DNA of 64,000 nt from Euglena gracilis (lineage: Eukaryota > Euglenida > Euglenophyceae > Euglenales), in NCBI GenBank assembly GCA_039621445.1, contig CP154955.1, positions 25,270,354 through 25,334,353 on the forward strand, written 5' to 3'. The position numbers and the translations under genes are program-made. The notes below the pieces were generated by a model. The model ran no database searches. It saw nothing but the letters and a program-made list of their open reading frames with translations, and had not been told where the DNA came from. Below, piece by piece: positions 42,139 through 50,935 of this stretch. Numbering within the stretch: the first letter of the stretch is position 1; the number at the start of each line of letters is the position of its first letter.

Positions 42139-42681
42139 CGCAAACCGCTCTCTAACTGTTCTGTTTTTCACTGCAGGCTCCCTCTTTTTACCCATGGTTT
42201 CAATTCAAGATTGTGCCTGCTGAATCAAGACCAAGGTCAAATTATATCAATTTTCAAGGATTTTTAAGGCAATTCAAAGAAAGGCACTGGAGCCAAGGAA
42301 GTGCAAAAGTTCAAGAAAGTCAAAAATCCAAGGGCGGAGCAAGCAAAAGATTACAAAGATTGGTTATCTGCTGGCGCAGGAGAGCAGTACAAGCCAAAAA
42401 GGTGTTGGTGCTGGGGTATCTGAAGCCTAGGGGAGGGCAACCAGGCCTTTTCCTAAACCCCCCCCACTGCCGGAAGGGACGCCAAGCCGGACTCCCCCCT
42501 CCAACCACTCCCCAAAAAGGAGGGCCTTCGGTCCCCGGGAAAAAATCCTACGTGGGAAGGGGAGTATCCCGAACCTACCCCTCTCCCCAGAGCCCATCGC
42601 GCCTACCCCCCACCCCGCCGGTACCCCCTCACGGACCCCCGGGAGTGAAGGCTGGGCAAAAACAACATCATTCGGGAAACT
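42046..42681 (+). repeat. element 2 right LTR
   Basis: Same length and near-identical to 35526-36161. Its end AACT touches the first LTR-like repeat of element A. Confidence 0.85.
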
Positions 42682-42686
42682 TGTTG

Positions 42687-42905
42687 GGTTGGCGGCGGGG
42701 GGGGCGCTGGCAGACGAAACCAGACGAATTAAGATTCTCTGTTCCTAATTTCCCAGGCAAAGGCCCCAGAATTGTACATTTTGTTCAGGTGACAAAAAAC
42801 CTGAACTCTTTGACTCAGTATGGCCATCTTGCAGTGCGCGCTCAATTGGGATTGAAGGGGAAGATTTGGAAGAAAGTTCCGAAAATTTAACAAGACACCA
42901 GAACA
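42687..42905 (+). repeat. element A left LTR-like repeat
   Basis: Reads GGTTGGCGGCGGGG..CACCAGAACA. Open in one frame throughout (RFSVPNFPGKGPRIVHFVQV, then GLKGKIWKK). An acceptor-like TTCCTAATTTCCCAG lies at about 42757. Confidence 0.75.
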
Positions 42906-42931
42906 CAAAGAGTTCAAAGAGTTGACATATC

Positions 42932-43678
42932 ATGAAAAGTGGCCAAAGACTGCAAGGTGGCCATGAGGCCAAAAGTCAGGGAAGGCCGGAAGACTGTGGC
43001 ACCCAGAAAAGGAGACATTCTGAAGATTCAGATGATGAAGATTCTGGGCCAGATTTGGCAATCTCAAAAGGTATTTCAATTGCATCTGCAGCTTCCAAGG
43101 GATCAGGCCCCAGGCAGTGGGTGTCTGAAAGATATGCAGTAAGAGAAGGAATTGTCAGAGACATTTTGATGAGATTGCGACTGCCACGACCAGACATTGA
43201 TGTTTTTGCAGATGACAAGAACAAAAGGATGGCAAGATGGTTTGGCAATGGGGGCGAAGTTCCAGATGCCTTTGGGGCCAATTGGGGGCCAGGCACTGGA
43301 CTTCTGTGGATGAATCCCCCTTACAGTGCACTGGAGAAGACCATCAAGAAGGTGATTGAAGACAAGGCAGAAGCGATTTTGGTTTTGCCAGATTGGAGAA
43401 GCACAAAATGGTGGAAGGTGATTCAAGACTTTGTCATCAGAAGCTACTTTTACCCACCTGGGACTAAAGTGTTTGAGTTGGATGATGGTCAGTTTTGTGC
43501 TGGAATCAAATGGGGCTTGTGGGCTTATTACGTGCAAGGTGATTATGATAACAAAGAATTTTTGCAGCCAGGCAAAAGTTACACACCACAAGAGTTGGAT
43601 GGGACGTACAAAAAGACAAAAAGTTGCAGGAGAAGGCAACAACGTCGTGCAGCTCGTCTCTATTTCGATTGGAGTTGA
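42932..43678 (+). CDS. stand-alone Dam-like DNA adenine methyltransferase
   Basis: An intact 248-residue gene with its own ATG and stop. The first 55 residues are charged and Ser/Asp-rich. The domain then reads GPRQWVSERYAVREGIVRDI, DIDVFADDKNKRMARW, TGLLWMNPPYSALEKTIKKV and AILVLPDWRSTKWW. NPPY is the catalytic motif IV of N6-adenine methyltransferases. Order and residues match the N-terminal domain of the gypsy pol at 52.1-52.5 kb (RWVSENY, LDAFATEKNKRF, LLWMNPPFSKI, VPRWVHRKWY) and, more distantly, the DIRS domain at 31.1 kb. The family resembles phage-type Dam proteins. A short basic tail ends it (RRRQQRRAARLY). Its being uninterrupted while neighbours decay suggests recent mobility or selection. 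Substrate and target site are unknown. Confidence 0.8.
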   Translation: MKSGQRLQGGHEAKSQGRPEDCGTQKRRHSEDSDDEDSGPDLAISKGISIASAASKGSGPRQWVSERYAVREGIVRDILMRLRLPRPDIDVFADDKNKRMARWFGNGGEVPDAFGANWGPGTGLLWMNPPYSALEKTIKKVIEDKAEAILVLPDWRSTKWWKVIQDFVIRSYFYPPGTKVFELDDGQFCAGIKWGLWAYYVQGDYDNKEFLQPGKSYTPQELDGTYKKTKSCRRRQQRRAARLYFDWS

Positions 43679-43809
43679 GCTGGGTTGAGGTCATTGGGTG
43701 TGGTGCGTGGGCTGCCCACAGCTTGTAATCGAGGCTCCTTTTCTCCTCGGGATGCCCTTCAAGCCCAGTTGTGGTTCACCTGGTGTGATACCCCTGGCCC
43801 CCTCCCCTC

Positions 43810-44190
43810 CTTCCCGACGACGTTCACTGGACAAATCGTTGCAATTTGTGCCAACTATGCGGTGCACCACTGGTACCTGGTCGGCATCAGGTTCACCACA
43901 ATTTGCAGTTTTGTCTGGTGATGGCTCCCCCTCAATGCCCCTCATTTTCTTGAATTGAGTTGAGGCTTGCTGGGTTGGGATGCTATGATGTATTCTGGTG
44001 GTGGCTCCCCTTTCAATGCCCCTCCTTCCTGGATGGAGTTGAGGCTTGGAGGTTGTGGATGCCAAGGGTTGGCATTGGATGTGGCTCCCACTATGATGCC
44101 CCTAGATCAGCTCACTATGAGCCCTAGTTGAGGCTCATTGGAAGGGATGCACCCCAGTGTGACCTTTTTCACCTTTACCATCTGACTTGA
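43810..44190 (+). repeat. 3' module shared by elements A and B, copy in A
   Basis: Diverged copy of 45125-45510. Contains a thrice-repeated phrase GGCTCCC..(T)CAATGCCCCTC..GAGTTGAGGCTTG, and ends GCACCCCAGTGTGACC. Confidence 0.8.
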
Positions 44191-44358
44191 CTGGTGTGAA
44201 ATCGGCCCCAAGATCACCCTGCCATCCAAAAAGGTTTAAGGAAACCTGACCCGGCCTATGTACAGTGTACAATAATCCGACCCCCCCCTCCTGAAAAAAA
44301 AAAATCCTGAAATACCCCCCCGCCGTTGTGTATTGCCGAAGGCGGTACGCAAGCGGTC

Positions 44359-44369
44359 AGGGAAGGGGG
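44359..44369 (+). promoter_or_regulatory. element A polypurine tract
   Basis: AGGGAAGGGGG directly before TGTTGGCGG. It is preceded by GCCGAAGGCG..CGCAAGCG, which also precedes the purine tract of element B. Confidence 0.65.
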
Positions 44370-44588
44370 TGTTGGCGGCGGGGGGGGCGCTGGCAGACGA
44401 AACCAGACGAATTAAGATTCTCTGTTCCTAATTTCCCAGGCAAAGGCCCCAGAATTGTACATTTTGTTCAGGTGACAAAAAACCTGAACTCTTTGACTCA
44501 GTATGGCCATCTTGCAGTGCGCGCTCAATTGGGATTGAAGGGGAAGATTTGGAATAAAGTTCCGAAAATTTAACAAGACACCAGAACA
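44370..44588 (+). repeat. element A right LTR-like repeat
   Basis: Second 219-bp copy, TGTT..AACA ends. Followed after 14 bp (GCCTGGGAGGGGAG, a copy of element B's purine tract) by element B. Confidence 0.75.
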
Positions 44589-44602
44589 GCCTGGGAGGGG
44601 AG

Positions 44603-44881
44603 TGTTGGCGGCCCGTCTGGCACAGAGGTGGCCGACTTAGCCGGTCACCGCCAAAATTAGGAAAGGCGAAGCCTAATTCACACAGCAAAAATGCCTCCTA
44701 TCTTTGTAGGTGGCAACAAAGCTGAATACCTTGCCTCGTTCGTCTTGGAAGACTTTGATTTGATGCCTTTGGTTGGTTTGTACTGGTGGAACTTCCGTCG
44801 GAAGATTTCAGAAGTTTGGCATTTTGAAGGTCAAATCTAGGATTTCGAAGGATTTCAGTGAAAAGTGACACTCAGAGAACT
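44603..44881 (+). repeat. element B left LTR-like repeat
   Basis: TGTTGGCGGCCCG..CTCAGAGAACT. Its small frame from ATG 44691 is cut by TAG at 44838 (TGG in the other copy). Confidence 0.8.
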
Positions 44882-45124
44882 CAAGGTATTCACAGTTTGC
44901 CAAGGCATGGAGGTCAAGTATCAGTGAATGGTTCATCGAAAAAAGACATTTCAGATTGTGATGCAAGCAAATTTGGCAGGTTTTGGCAGATTTGGTCCAT
45001 GATGTGGGAAGATTTTGAAGATTTTGGAAGTCAGATGTGGCAGATGCCTCAGCTGGAAAGGAGATGCTGGATCCAGCTTTTGAAGTTGAAGAAGTTTAAG
45101 TTTTACGTTGGCTGTGGCTGCTCC

Positions 45125-45510
45125 CTGCAGCAGTCCAGCAACATTCACTGAACATTTGTTGTATTTTGTGCCAACCATGCGATGCACCACTGGTACCTGG
45201 TTCGGCATCAGGTTCACCACAATTTACAGTTTTGTTTGGTGATTGCCCCCCCCTCAATGCCCCTCATTTTATGAATTTGAGTTGAGGCTTGCAGGGTTGG
45301 GATGTGATTCAGAATTTCTGGTGATGGCTCCCCCTTCAATGCCCCTCCTTTCTGGTTGGAGTTGAGGCTTGGAGGTTGTGGATGCCAAAGGTTTTGCACT
45401 GGCAGTGGCTCCCACTATGATGCCCCTGGACAAGCTCACTGTGAGCCCCAGTTGAGGCTCATAAGGAAAGAGGATGCACCCCAGTGTGACCTTTACCATT
45501 TCCTTCTGAC
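45125..45510 (+). repeat. 3' module shared by elements A and B, copy in B
   Basis: Diverged partner of 43810-44190 with the same three GAGTTGAGGCTTG phrases. Confidence 0.8.
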
Positions 45511-45682
45511 TATGGTGTGGACCCAAGATCTTCGATTTAAGTCCTCTGTTTTGTACCATTTCTGACCACAATCGACAACATTGCTGCACAATTTCGGGAA
45601 AAAGTGCCACGATTTTGGGACATGACCGCCAAAAATTTAAAAGAAACGGGCCGCAAAAATTGCCGAAGGCGTGGCGCAAGCG

Positions 45683-45696
45683 GCCTGGGAGGGGAG
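45683..45696 (+). promoter_or_regulatory. element B polypurine tract
   Basis: GCCTGGGAGGGGAG before the right LTR. The same GGGAGGGGAG precedes the TRIM's right LTR. Confidence 0.65.
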
Positions 45697-45975
45697 TGTT
45701 GGCGGCCCGTCTGGCACAGAGGTGGCCGACTTAGCCGGTCACCGCCAAAATTAGGAAAGGCGAAGCCTAATTCACACAGCAAAAATGCCTCCTATCTTTG
45801 TAGGTGGCAACAAAGCTGAATACCTTGCCTCGTTCGTCTTGGAAGACTTTGATTTGATGCCTTTGGTTGGTTTGTACTGGTGGAACTTCCGTCGGAAGAT
45901 TTCAGAAGTTTGGCATTTTGAAGGTCAAATCTGGGATTTCGAAGGATTTCAGTGAAAAGTGACACTCAGAGAACT
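45697..45975 (+). repeat. element B right LTR-like repeat
   Basis: Second 279-bp copy. Holds an intact 56-codon frame (45785-45955). Confidence 0.8.
45785..45955 (+). CDS. 56-residue open frame inside the element-B LTR
   Basis: ATG 45785 follows an acceptor-like CCTAATTCACACAG by a few bases. The peptide begins MPPIFVGGNKAEYLASF and ends GQIWDFEGFQ, with Trp-rich YWWNFRRKISEVW between. The same frame is present in the left LTR (one Trp to stop change) and, as its C-terminal half, in the inverted fragment at 34.8 kb, including the stop codon. No domain is recognised. Sequence identity among LTRs alone would preserve it, so selection is not shown. It may be a captured exon or a leader peptide. 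Confidence 0.35.
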   Translation: MPPIFVGGNKAEYLASFVLEDFDLMPLVGLYWWNFRRKISEVWHFEGQIWDFEGFQ

Positions 45976-46474
45976 GGTCTAGATTAAAGCGGATTTAATC
46001 CAGCGAGGTTCGGGTGTCAGACCGGATTTAATCCAGCGAGTTAAACCGTTATCGAGGTTACTCCCAATTGACAGATTTCTGGTGCAAAAGGACAAGGTAC
46101 CATATTTCTGGAGCAAGGTGTGAGTCAGGGGTGCTGAGTGCCCAAAACAACTTAACCTAACTGCCCAGCCTGATGACTCTGCAGCTAGGATTAGGCAAAT
46201 CTTATTAGGATTTAGCATTGCTGACCCTATCTGTTTGCACAGGGCTCTGTCTCTGTCAGTGTTTTTGTCTGTTTCAAGTTCAAGAATTGAATTATCTTGG
46301 TGGCAATTATCATTCTTACCCTGGACAGTACGTGGTGAATTACATTGGCGCTGGTTTTGGAATTGCTGAATTGCTTGAATTGTGCTGTTGGTCTTGTGGA
46401 TTTTTTATCAAAGGAAAGGTGTGAGCCACCCAAATCACCTGTTTTCACCAAAAAGACCCACCAAAAAAAAGAAA
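45976..46474. other. leader of element 3 or unassigned spacer
   Basis: CGGATTTAATCCAGCGAG occurs twice (about 45998 and 46023). No LTR or primer-binding site for element 3 is recognisable. Confidence 0.4.
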
Positions 46475-47167
46475 ATGCAATTTTTGAAACAGGCCGCGAG
46501 GGGAATTGAAAACACCCTGGGCAGGGTTAAAGATCCTACGCAACGGGGTGCCGGCCCCGAGGGATTGGAAACTCCAGGGCGGACACCACGGTTACAACAT
46601 GGTCGCAGAGGTAGACTGCCCATTTTTGATTCCCCTCCAACATGCGGCTACGAACAAGAAACTGAAAAACGACCAGAAACTGCAAAAACTGACGCTGACA
46701 TGCCTGCTGCCTCAACTGCCATCGCTAGGGTGGTGGAGCAGGCGGATGGCTTCCCAGCCCTGAACCAAACACTGGAAATGCCAGCTGCCTTAACCGCCAT
46801 CGCTAGGGTGGTGGAGCCGGCAGATGGCTTTGCCGCCATGTACCAGTCACTGGACATCAACAAGTGGACTGAACCGGAACAAAACGGCACAGACATTACA
46901 GTGCCACGGACATGCAATGACAGCCCACGTGTCATTGCCATGGTGCACATGGACCAGGACGACACCGAACAGACTGGTCCATCACCAGATTACACAGAAC
47001 TGGACGAAAACAACGAACCGTACTTCGACGAACAGGTGTTTGCACCACAAAACTGGTACCAACAGCCAGAAACGGACAGTCAGAACGACCAAAACTCGCA
47101 AACTGCAACAACACAGCAACCAGGAACCCAGAGTTTTGCACTGGTGGCGGTACGACAGAGCCCGTAA
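46475..47167 (+). pseudogene. element 3 gag, N-terminal segment (ends at TAA)
   Basis: Starts at ATG 46475 (MQFLKQAARGIENTLGRV). A roughly 35-residue block containing TAIARVVE and ADGF occurs twice. The later part is acidic, Gln/Thr-rich. TAA at 47165-47167 is one C-to-T change from CAA, and the same frame continues without break on the other side. I therefore treat this and the next two segments as one gag. The role is RNA packaging and particle assembly. Confidence 0.6.
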
Positions 47168-47944
47168 CAACCAGACCGCCTCCAGGGTGAAACTGAAACT
47201 TCGTACCTGGAATCTTCGTACAGCTCGTACGAGATTCCACAGCCGGAACCACAGAACCAGAACACTGACTGGGACTGGTGGTCGAACTTTGCGTACGAAA
47301 CTGGACAGCTGACCCAGGAATTTCAGCAGTTCAGACGCAAAACCGAACAGACGCACCAGCAAACGGCAGAAACACTGCAGCAGCTACAGCAAACAACGAC
47401 GGAATGGGTCAGCGAACTGCATGCCACAGTGAACCGACAGGGTGAAGCACTCATGACAGAAATAAACGGCAGACACGAAGAACTGACAACAGTGCTGGCA
47501 ACAACACAGGCAAACATGGAACAGGTGACCGTCAACCAGAACAGGCTGTACCAGGAACATTTTAACGGAATGTCACAGCAGATCACAGAAATCAGGGAAA
47601 TGTCTGGCTCACTGGGTGAAAAACTCAGGGAATTTCACAGTTTTCTGCAGATGGCAGGTGGGAACGCACAGAACCAGGGTGAACATCTGGTTGGTTTACT
47701 GCACCGACAGCGAGAAAACGAAAAAACAACTGCAGAACTGCAACAGAGATTGGCTGTGGCAGAAGAACGGGTCGCAGGAATCACAGGCGGAGTCCAAACG
47801 GTGAACAGCAAAGTGGACGAAACTGTGGCAACAGTGTCCAGAAAAGTTGAAAACCTCAGAGGCGAAATCAGCAGTGTGGTGGAAAGAATTCAGAAGGACA
47901 TGGGCAGTGAAATCGGAAACCTGGCGGGACGGGTTCAGCAGTAG
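47168..47944 (+). pseudogene. element 3 gag, coiled-coil segment (ends at TAG)
   Basis: Open from the codon after TAA 47165 to TAG 47942. Long Gln/Glu-rich helical heptads (TQEFQQFRRKTEQTHQQ, LQQRLAVAEERVAGI, VDETVATVSRKVENL) predict an extended coiled coil, usual in the N-terminal half of large gags for oligomerisation. TAG would be CAG before one transition. No internal initiation is needed to explain the reading frame; the stops look like decay or recoding. Confidence 0.6.
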
Positions 47945-50842
47945 GAAACAAAAACGACAACAACCATTCAAAACTGTGATTACCTGCACAAAAAACTGGT
48001 CGAACTGCAGAAAATCCCAGATCAGCAGCAGCAGATTACACAGCTGAACGAGGAAATCGGCAGACTGAAACGACAGGTGGAAACTCTAACCTCCAACGAA
48101 GAAAAACACAAACAACGCACTGAACGCCTTAACCTGGAGGTCGGCAACCTGGGTCACAGGGTGGACGAAACAGCCCAAACGACTCAAAAACTGCTGGGTG
48201 AACTACAAAAAGGGACCATTAAAACAGGAACACATGACACATCGGAACATGCCAAATGGCTGGAAATGACATCTGCCATTGGCTCAATGACAACCAGGGT
48301 CGGTCAACTGGAAGCAAAACTGGCTGGTGTCACAGCAAAAACTGCAGAACGGGAAACACATGACAACGGCATTTGGCAGCATTTACATTCTCTGACCACG
48401 GAACTGCAAACACAGCAGAAACGGTGGACAGAACAGCTGGTGACCCTGGACAGAAAACTCAGTACAGTGACAAAAATGACTCAAAACCTGACCGAAAAAC
48501 TGGAAAGGCAAAACACCCAGCAAATTACAACCCCCAGCCCTAGCCTGGCTGAAATACCCAAACTTTTTGAAAATTTAAGCATTTCCTCTCGCCCAGCCTG
48601 CACAGGGGCCTTCGGGCCGGAGTCAGGGGCCAGCCCCCTGGCCGGCGGGCTTCCCAAGAGGACCCAGGCTGGACAGCCAGGGGCAGCCACAACGGCCCAA
48701 CGGACTGAACAACCCCCCCAGGGGGCAGACAGGGCCGCGGGCCAACGGGGATTGGGGACCCCACAACCCCAGAACCAGCCCCCGGCAGCCCTGAGGGGCC
48801 AACCCACAGGACAACACGGGACGGGGACCCCAGAACCCCACACCTGGCAGACGGGGAGGGGGACCCCACAACCCCTGGCCCAGCCACGGCCAGCCCTGTG
48901 GGGCCAGCCCGCAACAAACCAAGGGACGGGGACCCCAGAACCCCAGGCCTGTCAAACGGGGACGGGGACCCCACAACCCCTGACAGGTATGTTCAGCCAG
49001 AGCAGCCAGCAGTGGGGGGACGAAACACCACACCCAAAAATGGAAGGAGGAGCTGCAGCACTGGGGACCGTTAACTCGGCTTCCCTGGTGGGGCAGCTCA
49101 TCCAACAAGAACTGAAAACTGCCTTGACACCGTTAATTGCCCAACTGACTCGACAAACAGAACGACCGACTGCAGTCCCGATCAGCCCAGCACTTACGAC
49201 AAACCCGACAAGCCCAGCACCACAGCCAACCCAGACAACTCAACAGCCAGTGACGACACAACAAAACCCACAGTCCCGGGCTCGGGGCTTGTTCGTGTGG
49301 GCAGACGAAACCGAAACTCAGAACACAGCCACAACAACCTGGGTGGGACCCCAGATGGGGTCTACCCAAACTGCCATCCACCACATAGGAGAGGAAACAG
49401 TGGTGGCACCCGTGGCAACGGCCCCGGCAGCATCCTTCGGGCTGCTGCTGGGTCCAGTGGGCGCCGGCATGACAAACGACCTGGTAAGACCAACACTGCA
49501 GGGGAATTTCGCAGATTTTGCCGTGAAATTTCCGATGTACCTGCAGCGTGTGTCAGCCGGTCAGGGGTCCCTGACCGATGACCTGAAACTGTCACTGCTG
49601 GAGGGCAGCCTGGACAGTGCCAGCAAACTGGAACTACAACGCAGACAGGAACGCGGTGAAAAAATAAAATACCAGGAATTTTGGAACTGGATGTGCCAGA
49701 AATACGGTGGAGACACACAATCAGCCATCAAAGACGAACTGAAAAACCTGAGACCAAAAACGGAAGGAAAACTGACACTGGAAGCGTGGAGGGAGTTTGA
49801 GGCCCATTTCAAACTCCTCTACAGCAGACTGGAAAATCCATCAGAGGAAGACGCTTACAACCTGGTGGCTGAAAAAATGCCTGAAACGCAACGCAGAAGC
49901 TGCATCAGGGAACAGGACCGCAGAAATCAGGACAGACCGACACTGAAACTGAAAGGGGTCACAAACATTACAAACGTCCCAGATGCAACGACGGAAGACG
50001 TTCGTGACCTGGTGGCAGCAACAGTGGGTACAGGTGAGAATTTTCAGGTGGCACGAGACGGACAAAACTTCAGGATCCAACTGCACAGCAGCAGAGCTGC
50101 TGAACTGCTCCTGATGAAAAACGGTTCAACGCTGCTGACTGGACACAAGCCACAATTCACACAGGTACAGGCCAAACTGACATTGGACGAACTGTTCCAA
50201 CGGGTGGAAACCGAACTCAGGTGCCAACAACAGTCAGACTCCCTAGGTAGGGGGTACAACAGCTGGCAGAACCAACCTCGTGAAAACAGATCACGGTCGA
50301 TGGACCGCAGGAGTTACGTCAGGGAAGTCAAGGAGGAGGAGAAAACAAAATCCAGAAGTCGGACACCACCTTCCAGATCCCGACCCAACTCCCCTGGACC
50401 TCGAACCCCAACGCCTGAAAAACCCAGACCCCCTTCTCCACGCCAGCAAGTGCCCATGGCAGTTTCAGAACAGCCTGGCCAGGGACGGTACACCAACTGG
50501 TCAGACTGGGGACAGAACGACTGGGGTAAAGGCAAAGGGAAAGGGAAAGGTCAAAACTGGGGTTCAACCCAAAACTGGAACCAGAACTGGAATCAGAATT
50601 ACGGCAAAGGCTACGATTCAGGAAAGGGATACAACTCTGGGAAAGGATACGATTCTGGGAAGGGGAGCGGGAAAGGAAAAGGCAAAGGGCAGCCACAGCC
50701 ACAGCCAGCAGCGACGAAAACTGAACCACAGCCACAGCAAACCAACTCACAGGAGCCAGCCAACCAGCCGCAGGGACAGCCAAAGGCAGAAGCATCTTCC
50801 AGCAATCGCTGGCAGCCAGTTCAAAACACAGAACGGAAGTGA
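47945..50842 (+). CDS. element 3 gag, core and basic tail (ends at TGA)
   Basis: Same frame again. The coiled coil continues to about 48500. A Pro/Gln-rich region with GTPQP/GTPEP repeats (about 48700-49000) and a linker follow. The gag core lies at about 49495-49960: LQGNFADFAVKFPMYLQRV, FWNWMCQKYGGD, LTLEAWREFEAHFKLLYSRL. This is the same pattern as the element-2 core, showing common descent. The tail is Arg/Ser-rich (SRSRTPPSRSRPNSPG), then WGKGKGKGKGQ and YDSGKGYNSGKG repeats in place of a zinc knuckle. It ends AAG-TGA-AGG, after which pol follows in the same frame. Confidence 0.75.
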   Translation, partial: ETKTTTTIQNCDYLHKKLVELQKIPDQQQQITQLNEEIGRLKRQVETLTSNEEKHKQRTERLNLEVGNLGHRVDETAQTTQKLLGELQKGTIKTGTHDTSEHAKWLEMTSAIGSMTTRVGQLEAKLAGVTAKTAERETHDNGIWQHLHSLTTELQTQQKRWTEQLVTLDRKLSTVTKMTQNLTEKLERQNTQQITTPSPSLAEIPKLFENLSISSRPACTGAFGPESGASPLAGGLPKRTQAGQPGAATTAQRTEQPPQGADRAAGQRGLGTPQPQNQPPAALRGQPTGQHGTGTPEPHTWQTGRGTPQPLAQPRPALWGQPATNQGTGTPEPQACQTGTGTPQPLTGMFSQSSQQWGDETPHPKMEGGAAALGTVNSASLVGQLIQQELKTALTPLIAQLTRQTERPTAVPISPALTTNPTSPAPQPTQTTQQPVTTQQNPQSRARGLFVWADETETQNTATTTWVGPQMGSTQTAIHHIGEETVVAPVATAPAASFGLLLGPVGAGMTNDLVRPTLQGNFADFAVKFPMYLQRVSAGQGSLTDDLKLSLLEGSLDSASKLELQRRQERGEKIKYQEFWNWMCQKYGGDTQSAIKDELKNLRPKTEGKLTLEAWREFEAHFKLLYSRLENPSEEDAYNLVAEKMPETQRRSCIREQDRRNQDRPTLKLKGVTNITNVPDATTEDVRDLVAATVGTGENFQVARDGQNFRIQLHSSRAAELLLMKNGSTLLTGHKPQFTQVQAKLTLDELFQRVETELRCQQQSDSLGRGYNSWQNQPRENRSRSMDRRSYVREVKEEEKTKSRSRTPPSRSRPNSPGPRTPTPEKPRPPSPRQQVPMAVSEQPGQGRYTNWSDWGQNDWGKGKGKGKGQNWGSTQNWNQNWNQNYGKGYDSGKGYNSGKGYDSGKGSGKGKGKGQPQPQPAATKTEPQPQQTNSQEPANQPQGQPKAEASSSNRWQPVQNTERK

Positions 50843-50845
50843 AGG
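50837..50845 (+). promoter_or_regulatory. in-frame UGA between gag and pol
   Basis: AAG-TGA-AGG. Beyond it 31 further codons are open to the TRIM insertion and continue in frame at 51965. The position equals that of the TGA in element 2, but the +4 base is A, a weaker readthrough context than TGA-C. Confidence 0.45.
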
Positions 50846-50935
50846 GGCTGCGGCCTGAGGGTAGGGGACGAGAGGGGCGACTCTCTGCAGACACAACCGA
50901 AACAACAAAACAAAACAAGGGAACCAGGTCCAGAG

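Larger units (their letters stand above)
35526..42681 (+). mobile_element. element 2: LTR element with gag, cytosine-MTase-like domain and protease but no RT/integrase
   Basis: Paired 636-bp LTRs (35526-36161, 42046-42681) differ at one position seen (G/C near 36096/42616). A primer-binding site follows the left LTR and a purine tract precedes the right one. Between them lie a 1,249-codon gag and a second frame with methyltransferase and protease. Everything from RT to integrase is missing; the deletion joins the post-protease linker to the purine tract. It must depend on an RT and integrase supplied in trans. No target duplication can be judged because an older tail of the same element lies to its left and element A abuts its right end. 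Confidence 0.85.
42687..44588 (+). mobile_element. element A: mini LTR-like element carrying only a Dam-like methyltransferase
   Basis: Direct repeats of 219 bp (42687-42905 and 44370-44588) differ mainly by one base inside (GGAAGAAAG versus GGAATAAAG) and one at the very start. The right copy has TGTT..AACA tips. A purine tract AGGGAAGGGGG (44359-44369) precedes the right copy, as in LTR elements. No iMet primer site follows the left copy and no target duplication is seen, so the class is inferred. The interior holds one intact 248-codon gene and a 3' module shared with element B (43810-44190 versus 45125-45510). Confidence 0.65.
44603..45975 (+). mobile_element. element B: mini LTR-like element without a recognised gene
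   Basis: Direct repeats of 279 bp (44603-44881, 45697-45975) with one mismatch seen. Each is preceded by GCCTGGGAGGGGAG. The interior is about 0.8 kb, has the shared 3' module and no domain-bearing frame. A third LTR fragment lies inverted at 34787-34955. Likely a non-autonomous relative of element A. Confidence 0.7.

Noticed and set aside
42932-43678. Bacterial restriction-modification gene or contamination
   Set aside because: There is no endonuclease partner. The gene sits between LTR-like repeats, and its closest relative in the window is fused to a eukaryotic gypsy pol.
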